64,000 bases of DNA from Prevotella sp. (GTDB lineage Bacteria; Bacteroidota; Bacteroidia; Bacteroidales; Bacteroidaceae), in contig JAEEJK010000046.1 of assembly GCA_016281815.1 (NCBI GenBank), positions 1-64,000 on the forward strand. The letters run 5' to 3'. Under the pieces are notes generated by a model that worked only from the letters and a program-made list of their open reading frames with translations, searched no databases and was not told the origin of the DNA. Each line of letters starts with the position of its first letter. The stretch's first letter is position 1. Shown here one piece after another: positions 10,101 to 18,739 of the stretch. Position numbers and translations under genes: made by a program.

Positions 10101-10893
10101 GGATCACACCATCTTTGATGTCTGTGCCGATGATCACTGCCAGCGCTATCAGGGCATTACCAAAGCCTCTGACCCCAAGGTGGCGAAGGCCATCGCCGCT
10201 ACCCGCGGACAGGTGCTTACCTCGGAAGGGGAAATCTGCGATGCCCGCTTCAGCAAGTGCTGCGGAGGTGTGACAGAGGAATTCCAATATTGCTGGGAAA
10301 ACATTGCCAAACCCTATCTGAGGGCAGTGGGTGACAGCAGAGGGGGACGGTTGCCCGACCTCCGCGTGGAACAGAATGCCCGACGGTGGATCCTGTCTGA
10401 CGAGGAGGCATATTGCAATACACGTGACAGGAACGTGCTGGCCCAGGTGCTCAACGACTTCGACATGGAAACTCCCAATTTCTACCGATGGAGAGTGGAA
10501 TATACCCAGGAGCAGTTGGCGCTGCTCATCAACGAGAAACTCAAAATCGATTTTGGCGGTATCAGGTCGCTGCAACCTGTGGAGCGTGGGCGCAGCGGGC
10601 GCATCTCAAGACTCAGGATTGAGGGAACCCACCGGACGGTGGTCATCGGCAAGGAACTGGAGATACGCCGTGCCCTCAGTGAGAGCCACCTGCTCAGTTC
10701 GGCTTTCGTCGTCGATACGGAAGGAGAGCGTGACGGACTGCCCGTCCGTTTCATCCTTCATGGAGCGGGATGGGGCCATGGCGTAGGACTATGCCAGATA
10801 GGTGCTGCCGTGATGGGTGAACAGGGCAAAGCCTATGATGAGATATTGCTTCACTACTACCGCCATGCGGAGATCACCAAGTTGTACAAATAA
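7117..10893 (+). CDS. Four-module protein: tandem GT2 glycosyltransferase, HIT-like (DUF4922-type) and SpoIID domains
   Basis: The product is 1258 aa. Residues 1-225 resemble a degenerate GT-A fold. A full GT2 domain follows from about 247 ([28 protein letters not shown] as the metal motif, then [12 protein letters not shown]). Around 562-645 lies a HIT/GalT-like nucleotide-binding module with CFLCEKN and HLHLQ (H641, H643, Q645), resembling DUF4922/ATP adenylyltransferase-like domains. From about 920 there is a SpoIID/LytB domain ([35 protein letters not shown]), which in SpoIID is a peptidoglycan glycan-strand lytic domain. No signal peptide is seen, so the protein is apparently cytosolic, odd for a SpoIID domain. 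It is followed 35 bp later by two AmpG-like permeases, which points to muropeptide recycling; this is inference. Confidence 0.85.
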   Translation: MRGIIDCFLPCENMAVAEKTVSQLHVDRTIRHIFLLVNENSGDKCPEGCTMLCVGHLQAAATIKTIADNTTADYVLLFTKATPVQLGFHATERLLRVAADSGAAMVYADHYSVENGKTVRHPVIDYQEGSIRDDFDFGSLLLIRADMIREYMSQERLRQYEYAGLYDLRLFISRRGSILHLNEYLYTEQELDLRASGEKQFDYVNPRNREVQVEMEQAATQHLKEVGALVDTSTYIIPDFAEESFEYEASVVIPVFNRERTICDAVDSALSQKTNFKYNVIVVDNHSTDDTTRLLDQYDDPRLVHIIPDRTDLGIGGCWNTAVVDDRCGRFAVQLDSDDLYSSPNTLQQIVDAFYKQKAAMVIGSYRMCDFDLNTLPPGLIDHREWTEENGCNNALRINGLGAPRAFFTPLLRQVLFPNTSYGEDYALGLAFSRCYRIGRIYSELYLCRRWGGNSDAALSIERVNANNRYKDQLRTLEIAARQQMAVGEGGQKDKNSLDRFFNRQLERWPDARQRYRDLHDVQSRELDAETNSMAITLQWNPARMVSTGAKMDKQTLAERPCFLCEKNRPAEQIVKTFDNRLDILVNPFPILPTHFTIVGRRHQPQQIKDIYYELYRLLERYPQLTVFYNGPRCGASAPDHLHLQGGSTGVLPLQKCWQRLSRNLRPLSMHNENEGIFVVSDYPCHALLIRSRSKESGEILFRRLYAAIDSHVTESERAEGEEPMLNIVVWRQGDDYLSVVFPRRKHRPACYHAEGTAQRLVSPGALDMAGLIITPRQEDFEQLDAATATAILREVAVSDADMAQLTSALEEQHKQPTIPLMDNEPMVAVGIVSGNKIRFTLNKAYIAKGETVEGEQMVEFCEGGILWRGNQYRELSFSPKSPEASFSLHEVTIGVNFHWERKETQTFLGSLRLVVEADKICAINYLPVEDYLTSVISSEMKATASVELLKAHAVISRSWLLAQIERRKQISQTGDSFFSFIKKDDEIIRWYDREDHTIFDVCADDHCQRYQGITKASDPKVAKAIAATRGQVLTSEGEICDARFSKCCGGVTEEFQYCWENIAKPYLRAVGDSRGGRLPDLRVEQNARRWILSDEEAYCNTRDRNVLAQVLNDFDMETPNFYRWRVEYTQEQLALLINEKLKIDFGGIRSLQPVERGRSGRISRLRIEGTHRTVVIGKELEIRRALSESHLLSSAFVVDTEGERDGLPVRFILHGAGWGHGVGLCQIGAAVMGEQGKAYDEILLHYYRHAEITKLYK

Positions 10894-10928
10894 GTGCCCA
10901 CATAACTATGAACTCTGAACTTTGAACT

Positions 10929-12218
10929 ATGAACTCAAAAAAGTCTCCTTGGGCATGGGTGCCCACATTGTATTTTGCTGAGGGACTGCCCAATGTGGTA
11001 GTGATGACCGTGGCAGTGGTGATGTACATGGAAATGGGCATGACCGACACCGAGATAGCCCTTTATACCGGTTGGTTGGGGCTGCCGTGGGTCATCAAAC
11101 CGCTATGGAGTCCGTTTATCGATTTGTTCAAGACCAAGCGGTGGTGGGTGCTCACCATGCAACTGCTGTTGGGTGCTGCGTTTGCGGGCGTGGCCTTCAC
11201 CGTCAATACGGAATTCTGGTTCCAGGGCACCATGTTCTTCTTCTTCCTCATGGCATTTTCCAGTGCTACGCACGACATCGCCGCAGACGGATTTTACATG
11301 CTCGATCTCGACAGCCACGACCAGTCGTGGTTTGTCGGCATCCGCAACACCTTCTACCGCATCGCAGTCATCTTCGGACAGGGCGTGCTGGTGTGGTTCG
11401 CCGGAGTGTTGCAGAATATTTTCCCCGACAGCAAGGCTTTTACCTGGAGCCTCATCTTCTTCGGTCTTTCTGCCATCTTCATCGCCATCTGGCTCTATCA
11501 CCGATTTGTCATGCCGAATCCTGCAGACCGGAATAACGATGGTCTGACGGCACGTGATGTGGTGCACGGACTGTCGGAGATGCTGTCAACGTTCTTTACC
11601 AAAGTGCCGCTCAAGCAAATCATCTTCGTACTGCTCTTTCTGTTGCTCTATCGCTTCCCTGAGGCGATGCTTACCAAGATGGCCAGCACTTTCTTGCTTC
11701 GTCCGATGGAGGAGGGAGGATTGGGACTCACCAAGGAGGCATTTGGCTTGGCATACGGCACCGTAGGTCTCATCGGACTGCTTTTGGGCGGTATTGTGGG
11801 TGGCATGCTGGCCAGCCGCGACGGACTGAAGCGATGGCTGTGGCCGTTTGTCTGCGCCATTACCTTGCCCGACATCGTTTATGTCTATCTCAGTTTTGCT
11901 CAACCCAGCAGCCTGTTGCTCGTCAGCACTTGTCTCTTCATCGAGCAGTTTGGCTACGGATTGGGATTCACTGCACTGACTCTATACATGCTCTATTATA
12001 GTCAGGGGGAGTTCAAAACTTCTCATTATGCCATCTGCACAGGATTGTCCTATCTCGGACTGATGCTCCCAGGTATGGTGTCGGGATGGATCAAGGATGC
12101 GGTGGGCTACCAGACCTTCTTCATCATCGTCATGTTCCTGTGCATCATCACCTTTGCTGTCGCGGCCTTCATCAAGATTGACCCTGAGTTTGGCAAGAAA
12201 CAGTCACCATCATCATAA
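10929..12218 (+). CDS. AmpG-family muropeptide MFS permease
   Basis: 429 aa, about 12 hydrophobic segments, starting WAWVPTLYFAEGLPNVVV and including GLPWVIKPLWSPFIDLF and FSSATHDIAADGFYM, signatures of AmpG-like MFS transporters that import anhydro-muropeptides for recycling. The start at 10929 follows a short direct-repeat patch (GAACT-TGAACT) that bridges the gap from the SpoIID gene. It is the first of two adjacent AmpG-like genes and the better conserved. Substrate specificity cannot be read from sequence. Confidence 0.85.
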   Translation: MNSKKSPWAWVPTLYFAEGLPNVVVMTVAVVMYMEMGMTDTEIALYTGWLGLPWVIKPLWSPFIDLFKTKRWWVLTMQLLLGAAFAGVAFTVNTEFWFQGTMFFFFLMAFSSATHDIAADGFYMLDLDSHDQSWFVGIRNTFYRIAVIFGQGVLVWFAGVLQNIFPDSKAFTWSLIFFGLSAIFIAIWLYHRFVMPNPADRNNDGLTARDVVHGLSEMLSTFFTKVPLKQIIFVLLFLLLYRFPEAMLTKMASTFLLRPMEEGGLGLTKEAFGLAYGTVGLIGLLLGGIVGGMLASRDGLKRWLWPFVCAITLPDIVYVYLSFAQPSSLLLVSTCLFIEQFGYGLGFTALTLYMLYYSQGEFKTSHYAICTGLSYLGLMLPGMVSGWIKDAVGYQTFFIIVMFLCIITFAVAAFIKIDPEFGKKQSPSS

Positions 12219-12234
12219 ACACACCTGATAGCCT

Positions 12235-13533
12235 ATGTCACCACGGCCTGCAATGATCGACATGACGTCACTATCCTCTTCCAGGGCAGCCCTGTTGGGA
12301 TGCCTGCTCTCCTTTGCGCGCGGATTGGTGTTGGTGATGGTCTTGGTACTGCCGATGGTGATGCTCAAGCGACTCGGACAAAGCAACTCATGGGCTTCGC
12401 TTGATACCGCCTTGCTGCTCCTGCCTTTTGTCTTGAGGGGAGTGCTGCGGCCTGTCGCGGAGAAATGGATATGCCGCTGGTTGCCGTTGGTGCTCTTGCA
12501 ATTCTTGATGGTCGTCTCCCTATGGGGAGTATCCCGGAATATCAGCACGGATATGGGCGTGGGACTTTGGCTGTGGCTTGCTGTCTTCTCCTTGGCAGGA
12601 GCCGTTCATGACATCGTGGCTGCCGGTATGACTGCGCTTTGGTGTGATGACTGGAAGCGACAGCGGCGGATACAACTGTGCTTTGTCTTTGGCATGCTGG
12701 CTGCCGTACTGGGCATGGGGGTATCCATGGTGCTGGCTGGTGACATGGAGGTGCTGTCAAGGCGCCTGAATGAGGCTTGGCACTCCGCCTTCCTGTTCTT
12801 GGCTGCCATGATGGCAGTTGTGGAGGTGGTGGTTTTATGTGTCCTCCCCCGGTCGGACAAAAATACTGAGCCAGTGAAATGGCATCAGGCATGGAATGAC
12901 AATATACATGCACATGTCCATTGGTGGACACGGAAAAATCAGTGGCAGATGGCCTTGGCGGTCATTCTGCTTTCTCTCCATCAGTGGTTGCTCTGGCGTG
13001 GCACGCTCCTGTTCCTCATCGACCCGGGCAGTATCGGAGGCCTCTCGTTGGGACCACAGGGCATCGGCTTCGCGCAGGGTACGATAGGGGCTTTGGCACT
13101 CATGGCTGGATTGGTGTTGGGTGTGGGAGCCATCAAGAAAGACGGACTGGGACATTGGTTGTGGCCGATGGTGCTGGCGATGACATTGCCCGACGTCATC
13201 CTTCTCTATCTGTCGTATGAGATGCCGTCGGAACTGCTGACCGTGAGCAGTTGTCTTCTGGTGGAGAATCTGTTCAATGGATTTGGCATGGCGGGCATAT
13301 TGTTTTTCCTTTTCCGTGAAATAATCGTAGGGGATGAGGAAGTGCATGCCGACACCTGTATGGCTCTGCTGGCATTGTCTGCCATGATCGCCGGCATTGC
13401 CGCGGGCATCTTGGTGGATTTGCTGGGCTACCGACGCTTTTTCCTCATTGTCGTGGCTGCCTCGCTGATGGCTGTCCTGACAATGGTGTGGCTGGTGAGA
13501 AGAAACAAGGAAGAAAAGACAAACACACTATGA
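12235..13533 (+). CDS. Second AmpG-like MFS permease, divergent
   Basis: 432 aa with about 12 hydrophobic segments. It shares the AmpG layout (central MFS hinge, GSIGGLSLGPQGIGFAQGTIG where the neighbour has GGLGLTKEAFGLAYGTVG, and LPDVILLYLSYEMPSELL where it has LPDIVYVYLSFAQPSSLL), so the pair looks like an old tandem duplication. The N-terminal AmpG signature is much weaker than in the neighbour. It starts 16 bp after the first permease stops and its stop overlaps the next start (ATGA). It may form a functional pair with the first permease or carry a different substrate. Confidence 0.75.
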   Translation: MSPRPAMIDMTSLSSSRAALLGCLLSFARGLVLVMVLVLPMVMLKRLGQSNSWASLDTALLLLPFVLRGVLRPVAEKWICRWLPLVLLQFLMVVSLWGVSRNISTDMGVGLWLWLAVFSLAGAVHDIVAAGMTALWCDDWKRQRRIQLCFVFGMLAAVLGMGVSMVLAGDMEVLSRRLNEAWHSAFLFLAAMMAVVEVVVLCVLPRSDKNTEPVKWHQAWNDNIHAHVHWWTRKNQWQMALAVILLSLHQWLLWRGTLLFLIDPGSIGGLSLGPQGIGFAQGTIGALALMAGLVLGVGAIKKDGLGHWLWPMVLAMTLPDVILLYLSYEMPSELLTVSSCLLVENLFNGFGMAGILFFLFREIIVGDEEVHADTCMALLALSAMIAGIAAGILVDLLGYRRFFLIVVAASLMAVLTMVWLVRRNKEEKTNTL

Positions 13534-15989
13534 GAAGACATTTGAAAAGGTTGGCGTGGAAACGACTGTTGGTCAGCGTTTTCGTGCTGGCAACGGTTTC
13601 CGTGTCGTGGGCAGCGGAAGCAGATGATTATCTCGTCTTCCTCTACCGCTATATGTCACTTCCTGACCAATGTGATTATGACAAGGCTTTTTTCCAAAAA
13701 CAGGTAGACCTGTCGCTGAAGGCTCGGCAGGAGATGCCTTGGGGCTGCAAGGTGCCTGAAAGGGAGTTCCGTCATTTTGTCCTTCCGGTAAGAGTGAACA
13801 ATGAAAATTTGGATAACAGCCGTGAGGTATTCTTGGCGGAGTTGCGTGGCAGGGTGGCTCACCTGACGATGAAAGAGGCTATCCTCGAGGTGAACCATTG
13901 GTGTCATGAGCATGTGACCTATCGTCCGACGGACGCCCGTACGAGCAGTCCGCTGGCTACGGTGAGGACTGCCTATGGCCGGTGTGGCGAGGAGAGTACC
14001 TTGCTGGTGGCTGCACTGCGGGCGGTGGCTATTCCTGCCCGTCAGGTGTATACTCCCAGATGGGCACATACTGACGACAACCATGCCTGGGTGGAGGCCT
14101 GGGCCGACGGACAGTGGTATTTCCTCGGTGCTTGCGAACCAGAGCCGGTGCTCAACCTGGGATGGTTCAATGAGAGTGCCTCGCGGGGCATGCTCATGCA
14201 CACGAAGGTGTTCGGCGACTATGACGGACCGGAGGAGGTGATGAGCCAAACTCCCTGTTACACTGAAATCAATGTCATTGGCAACTATGCGCCGACAGCG
14301 GAGGTAAGCGTGCTGGTGGTGGATGCCGACAACAAACCTGTCGCTGACGCATTGGTGGAGTTCAAACTATACAACTATGCAGAGTTCTATACCGTAGCCG
14401 AGAAGAAGACAGATGCGGCGGGCCGTGCACACTTGACTGCCGGAAAGGGCGACATGCTGCTTTGGGTGTCAAAAGAGGGAAAGGCTGCCATCAGGAAAGT
14501 CAGTTTCGGAAAGGACAGGGATGTGACAGTGGTGTTGGACGGCAAGGAACTGCCTGCTTGCACGGACTGGGATATGGTGCCTCCGCCGGTGAGTGCCACA
14601 CTGCCGCCGGTGACTCCCCAGCAACGGGCGGAGAACACCCGGCGACTGGCGCAGGAGGACAGCATCCGCAAGGCGTATGAGCAGACGATGCCCGTGGAGG
14701 CATGGCGCGGCAATCACCAGGTCATCAGCCAATTTTTGGAAAAAACAGCCAATCGGGTGATGGCGGAGCGGTTGCTGAGTGTCATCTCAGCCAAAGATTT
14801 GCGTGACATCTCTTTGGATGTGCTGATGGACAATGAGGTGGCTGTGACAGACACCACAGACTTATACTGCCGGTATGTGCTGAATCCCCGTGTGGAAAAT
14901 GAATGGCTGACGCCCTACAAGGCATTTTTCAGGAAACAGTTGGGTGGCTCGGTCAGGAATGCAGAAGACCTGATGGAGTGGTGCAAAAGGAATATCCGCA
15001 TCGACCTTGAGCACAATCCGCAGTCATTGCGCATGCGCCCGATGAGCGTATACAGAAAAAAGGTGACGGATGAACTGGGACGGAAGATCTTCTTTGTCAG
15101 TGTGGCGCGGAGCATGGGCATCCCTGCGCGCATCAACGAGGTGAATGGCCTGCTGCAGTATCACGAGGGTGGCGCGTGGCATGATGTGCACTTCACGGCC
15201 GACACCCCAAAAACCGCTTCTGAGACATCGCTTTTACTTGACTATAAGCCTACAGCCAACAATGATGATCCCAAATACTACATCCATTTCACACTGAGTG
15301 AACTGGCCAATGGTCGTGCGCGGCTCCTGACCTTCCCGGAGGAAGCCACCTGGAAGAAAGATTTTAAGGGTGGGGTGCAGATGCATGCCGCTGATGGGGA
15401 ACGGGAGTTGCTGCTGACAACAGGCACTCGCATGTCTGACGGAAAGGTGCTGGCGCGTCTTCAGCGAATCACATTGCCGGCCTCACCACAGTCGAAGACG
15501 GTGGCGTTCACCATGCGGGAGGACAAGGAGGGGGTGCAGGTCATCGGATCGTTCAATGCTGAGAACCTATATCGTCCGCTGACAGGGAAGAGGGAACCCA
15601 AGTCGTTGCTAAGCACCACAGGCCGTGGCTATTACATCGTCGGTTTTGTGGCTCCCAATCAGGAACCCACCGACCATGCGCTCCGCGACATCATCGCCAC
15701 AAAGGATGGGTTTGAGCAATGGGGGCGCAAAATGATTTTGCTCCTGGGGAATGAGGATGAAGTCAACCGCTTCAATTTCAGTGCGTTTGAAGGCATGCCC
15801 AATACAGTGGAGTGGGGCGTCGACCCTGATGGGAAATGCCTGGCAGAAATACGTGAGCAGATGAAACTGTCGTCATCGTCTTTGCCCGTGTTTGTCGTCT
15901 GCGACACCTTCAACCGTGTGCTGTTCGTCCAGCAGGGCTACACCATCAATTTGGGTGAGCAACTGCTGAATGTGATAAAAAAGTTATAG
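13530..15989 (+). CDS. Secreted transglutaminase-fold protein
   Basis: With the start at 13530 (ATGA overlap with the permease stop) the product is 819 aa with a signal peptide (basic MRRHLKRLAWKR, hydrophobic core, cleavage near SWAAEA). A transglutaminase-like core lies at about residues 130-215: RCGEESTLLVAALRAV holds the catalytic Cys, DDNHAWVEAW the His, followed by the Asp region. An Ig-like or carboxypeptidase-regulatory-like segment follows (SVLVVDADNKPVADALVEF). A second transglutaminase-related region occurs near 480-540 (MEWCKRNIRID, SMGIPARINEVNG), and the C-terminal 80 residues look thioredoxin-like. In this operon it may process peptidoglycan peptides in the periplasm, but that is inference. 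It converges on cutC with a 6-bp overlap. Confidence 0.8.
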   Translation: MRRHLKRLAWKRLLVSVFVLATVSVSWAAEADDYLVFLYRYMSLPDQCDYDKAFFQKQVDLSLKARQEMPWGCKVPEREFRHFVLPVRVNNENLDNSREVFLAELRGRVAHLTMKEAILEVNHWCHEHVTYRPTDARTSSPLATVRTAYGRCGEESTLLVAALRAVAIPARQVYTPRWAHTDDNHAWVEAWADGQWYFLGACEPEPVLNLGWFNESASRGMLMHTKVFGDYDGPEEVMSQTPCYTEINVIGNYAPTAEVSVLVVDADNKPVADALVEFKLYNYAEFYTVAEKKTDAAGRAHLTAGKGDMLLWVSKEGKAAIRKVSFGKDRDVTVVLDGKELPACTDWDMVPPPVSATLPPVTPQQRAENTRRLAQEDSIRKAYEQTMPVEAWRGNHQVISQFLEKTANRVMAERLLSVISAKDLRDISLDVLMDNEVAVTDTTDLYCRYVLNPRVENEWLTPYKAFFRKQLGGSVRNAEDLMEWCKRNIRIDLEHNPQSLRMRPMSVYRKKVTDELGRKIFFVSVARSMGIPARINEVNGLLQYHEGGAWHDVHFTADTPKTASETSLLLDYKPTANNDDPKYYIHFTLSELANGRARLLTFPEEATWKKDFKGGVQMHAADGERELLLTTGTRMSDGKVLARLQRITLPASPQSKTVAFTMREDKEGVQVIGSFNAENLYRPLTGKREPKSLLSTTGRGYYIVGFVAPNQEPTDHALRDIIATKDGFEQWGRKMILLLGNEDEVNRFNFSAFEGMPNTVEWGVDPDGKCLAEIREQMKLSSSSLPVFVVCDTFNRVLFVQQGYTINLGEQLLNVIKKL

Positions 15990-16658
15990 TTTCTCGAGCA
16001 GTCCTAAGATTTTTCTGACCGTTTCCGATTGGGTGGTACCTTTGCCTCCTGATGCCGAACCATGGATTTCAGCCACCCCAGTTTGGTCGGCTATCAGACG
16101 GACATTGTGCTCATTGATGCCTCCACCTGGCATGATGATGATGCGGCCGCCTGCCTGTCTGCAGAGTTGGCGGAGCAAGGGGATGCCTTGCTCTGCAGTG
16201 GGTTGCAACCCTGAGGAGAGAATGCGCCGGCAACCCAAAGAGATGATTTGCTCCAAGGCTTCAAAGGGGTCACGGCAACGGTCGAAAGCACGGTGAAAGG
16301 TGACAGGTCTGCCCTCGGCGGCATCGATGAGTTGGCGCATGATGGGCATGTCGATGCCACCATCAGGGGTGAGGGTCCCACAAACGAAACCATCGGCAAA
16401 GGGGAGCATGGCGTGGATGTCATGTTGCATGGCCAGCACCTCTTTCTCAGAATATACGAAGTCGCCCTCGCGGGGCCGTATGAGCACATGAACGGTCAGG
16501 GTGGGAAACAGACTGCGGACAGTATGGAGCATTCCCATGGAGGGTGTCAGACCGTCAAGGGAAAGAGCGGCACACAGTTCGATGCGCTGTGCGCCTCCTC
16601 TTACGGCAGCCTCCACACTTTGCAGACTGCCTGTGCATACCTCAAACAGATGTCCCAT
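15984..16658 (-). CDS. cutC: CutC family protein
   Basis: 224 aa, usual family length. FEVCTGSLQSVEAAVRGGAQRIELCAAL opens the TIM-barrel and PVTFHRAFDRCRDP, ILSSGLQPTAEQG and IIIMPGGGINEHNV are family signatures. CutC was linked to copper homeostasis in E. coli, though its biochemical role remains doubtful. It starts 4 bp after the amidase gene stop, so it is cotranscribed with the putrescine genes. Its stop overlaps that of the convergent transglutaminase-fold gene. Confidence 0.92.
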   Translation of the reverse strand: MGHLFEVCTGSLQSVEAAVRGGAQRIELCAALSLDGLTPSMGMLHTVRSLFPTLTVHVLIRPREGDFVYSEKEVLAMQHDIHAMLPFADGFVCGTLTPDGGIDMPIMRQLIDAAEGRPVTFHRAFDRCRDPFEALEQIISLGCRRILSSGLQPTAEQGIPLLRQLCRQAGGRIIIMPGGGINEHNVRLIADQTGVAEIHGSASGGKGTTQSETVRKILGLLEKL

Positions 16659-16661
16659 CGG

Positions 16662-17546
16662 TCAGTCTCTGAACCTCTTGGTGATGTCGCCATACTGGTC
16701 GATGCGGCGGTCGCGGAAGAAAGGCCACCAACGGCGCACCAGTTCGCTGTGCCCGAGGTCGACAGTGATGACGGCCGACTCCTCTTGTTCGTTGCTGGCG
16801 CGGAAGAGCAGTTCACCTTGGGGACCTGCCACGAAACTGCTGCCCCAGAACTGTATGCCGCCGGTCTGTCTTGAAGGGTCGGGTTCATACCCTACACGGT
16901 TGACGGCGATGACGGGCAGGCCGTTGGCCACGGCATGTCCGCGCTGCACGGTGGTCCATGCCTCGCGCTGGCGCTCCTGCTCCTCAGGGGTATCGCTGCT
17001 CTCATAGCCGATGGCGGTGGGGTAGACGAGCAGTTCGGCTCCTGCGAGTGCCATGAGTCGGGCAGCCTCGGGATACCACTGGTCCCAGCAGACGAGCACG
17101 CCGATGCGCCCCACGCTGGTGTCGATGGGCTGAAAACCGAGGTCGCCGGGCGTGAAATAGAATTTCTCGTAATAGGCGGGGTCGTCGGGGATGTGCATCT
17201 TCCGATATTTTCCTGTGATGCTCCCATCGCGCTCGATCACCACGGCGGTGTTGTGGTACAGTCCGGGAGCGCGCCGCTCAAAGAGCGAGGTGACGATGAC
17301 GACACCGAGGTTTCGGGCAAGTTGGCCGAAAAACTCGGTCGATGGACCAGGAATGGGTTCGGCGAGGTCGAAATTGCCGACATTCTCCACTTGGCAGAAA
17401 TAAAGGGAGTTGTGGAGTTCCTGGAGCACAATGAGTTGTGCTCCACGTCTGGCAAGGTCGGCAACTCCTTCGCCGAGCCTTCTCATGTTGTCCTCTCTGT
17501 CTGCCACATTGTGCTGTTGCAGGATACCGATTTTTATCTCTTTCAT
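16662..17546 (-). CDS. aguB: N-carbamoylputrescine amidase
   Basis: 294-aa nitrilase-superfamily enzyme that hydrolyses N-carbamoylputrescine to putrescine, CO2 and ammonia. The catalytic triad is visible: Glu in LIVLQELHNSLYF, Lys in YRKMHIPDDP and Cys in GVLVCWDQWYPEAARLM. Length and the flanking agmatine deiminase gene support the specific assignment over a generic nitrilase. It completes a two-step agmatine to putrescine route with aguA upstream on the same strand, 161 bp away. Putrescine may serve polyamine synthesis. Confidence 0.93.
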   Translation of the reverse strand: MKEIKIGILQQHNVADREDNMRRLGEGVADLARRGAQLIVLQELHNSLYFCQVENVGNFDLAEPIPGPSTEFFGQLARNLGVVIVTSLFERRAPGLYHNTAVVIERDGSITGKYRKMHIPDDPAYYEKFYFTPGDLGFQPIDTSVGRIGVLVCWDQWYPEAARLMALAGAELLVYPTAIGYESSDTPEEQERQREAWTTVQRGHAVANGLPVIAVNRVGYEPDPSRQTGGIQFWGSSFVAGPQGELLFRASNEQEESAVITVDLGHSELVRRWWPFFRDRRIDQYGDITKRFRD

Positions 17547-17649
17547 TCTTCAGAAGTTTTGTATTATGGGAACTTTGGGGTATGGGAGTTTGGAAGTTGA
17601 GACAATAGTCCTTTTGCGGGGGTTGCGTTAACAACGCAACATACGGAAA

Positions 17650-17712
17650 AACTAATTACCATTCTTCACTCTTCATTCTTCATTCTTCACTCTTCACTCT
17701 TCACTCTTCACT
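17650..17712. repeat. TTCACTCTTCATTC direct-repeat patch
   Basis: Five or more near-copies of a 7-10-nt unit (CACTCTTCA, CATTCTTCA) between aguB and aguA, running into the stop of aguA. The same motif recurs at 31990-32056. The rest of the 161-bp gap shows no promoter of the TAnnTTTG type. Confidence 0.7.
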
Positions 17713-18739
17713 TAAAATACTGCATGCTGAGGCAGTGGACGGAGCCGTGCTGCCGGATGATGGTGCGGGCATCGATGCGCAGGATGTCGCGGTCGGGGAA
17801 AGCCTGTGCGATGGTCGCTGCAGCGAGTTCATCTTTTTCTGGCTGTGCATAGGTTGGCACGATGACGGCTCCATTGATAATCAGGAAGTTGGCATAGGTA
17901 GCAGGCAACCGTTCCCCATCTTCATAGATGGCATCGGGCATGGGCAGTGGAAGCAGGCGATAGGGTAGGCCATCGGTGGTGCGCAGAGAGCGCAATTGTG
18001 TCTCAAGAGCCTGAAAATCCTCATATTGCTCATCTTCCTTGTCAGGGCATGCCACATAGAGCAGGGTGTTGTCGGGAGCACACCGCACGATGGTGTCGAT
18101 ATGTCCGTCGGTGTCATCGCCAATCAGGTTGCCGTGGTCGAGCCATACGATGCGCTTGGCATGGAGACGTCTCTGCAGTTGCACCTCGATACCATACTGG
18201 GTGAGGGGTTGGTTGCGGTTGGGCGCAAGCAGGCACTGGCTGGTGGTGAATACTGTTCCGCAGCCGTCGCTTTCCACGGATCCGCCTTCGAGCACGAAGT
18301 CATCGTGGGAGGACATGGGTGCTTGGAGGATGCCACTTTGGTGGAGATGTGTGTTGATGGCATTGTCGAGACGGGCCTCGAACTTGCGTCCCCAACCGTT
18401 GAAGCGGAAGTCGAGCAGGCGGATGTCGCCTGTTGTACGGTCGAGCAGCGTCAGTGCTCCGTGGTCGCGTGCCCATGTGTCGTTAGTGGGGCATTCGCAA
18501 AAAGTCACCCTGCTGAGAGCATCCTCGGGCAACCGCTCAGACAATTGTTGCTTGGTGGCTTGAATGTCGGGGCAGACAACGAGCAATTGCTCATACCGTG
18601 TGATGAGTTCGGCGAGTTGGAGAAAGGTTTCCGTGATCTCATCGAGATATTCCGCCCAGTCGGTGCCGGCATGTGGCCATGTGAGTTGCACCATCGACTG
18701 TTGTTCCCATTCAGCGGGGAAGTAAAGGTGGTCGTTCAT
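17708..18739 (-). CDS. aguA: Agmatine deiminase
   Basis: 343 aa. It hydrolyses agmatine to N-carbamoylputrescine and ammonia. Family motifs are FPAEWEQQSMVQLTWPH at the start, WARDHGAL, FVLEGGSVESDGCGTVFTT, LDHGNLIGDDTDGHIDT and the C-terminal GSVHCLSMQ with the catalytic Cys. These are typical of the peptidylarginine-deiminase-like agmatine deiminases. The start codon overlaps the stop of the upstream GH127 gene by 4 nt (ATGA), which indicates translational coupling of a polyamine enzyme to a glycosidase, an unusual partnership. Confidence 0.95.
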   Translation of the reverse strand: MNDHLYFPAEWEQQSMVQLTWPHAGTDWAEYLDEITETFLQLAELITRYEQLLVVCPDIQATKQQLSERLPEDALSRVTFCECPTNDTWARDHGALTLLDRTTGDIRLLDFRFNGWGRKFEARLDNAINTHLHQSGILQAPMSSHDDFVLEGGSVESDGCGTVFTTSQCLLAPNRNQPLTQYGIEVQLQRRLHAKRIVWLDHGNLIGDDTDGHIDTIVRCAPDNTLLYVACPDKEDEQYEDFQALETQLRSLRTTDGLPYRLLPLPMPDAIYEDGERLPATYANFLIINGAVIVPTYAQPEKDELAAATIAQAFPDRDILRIDARTIIRQHGSVHCLSMQYFK

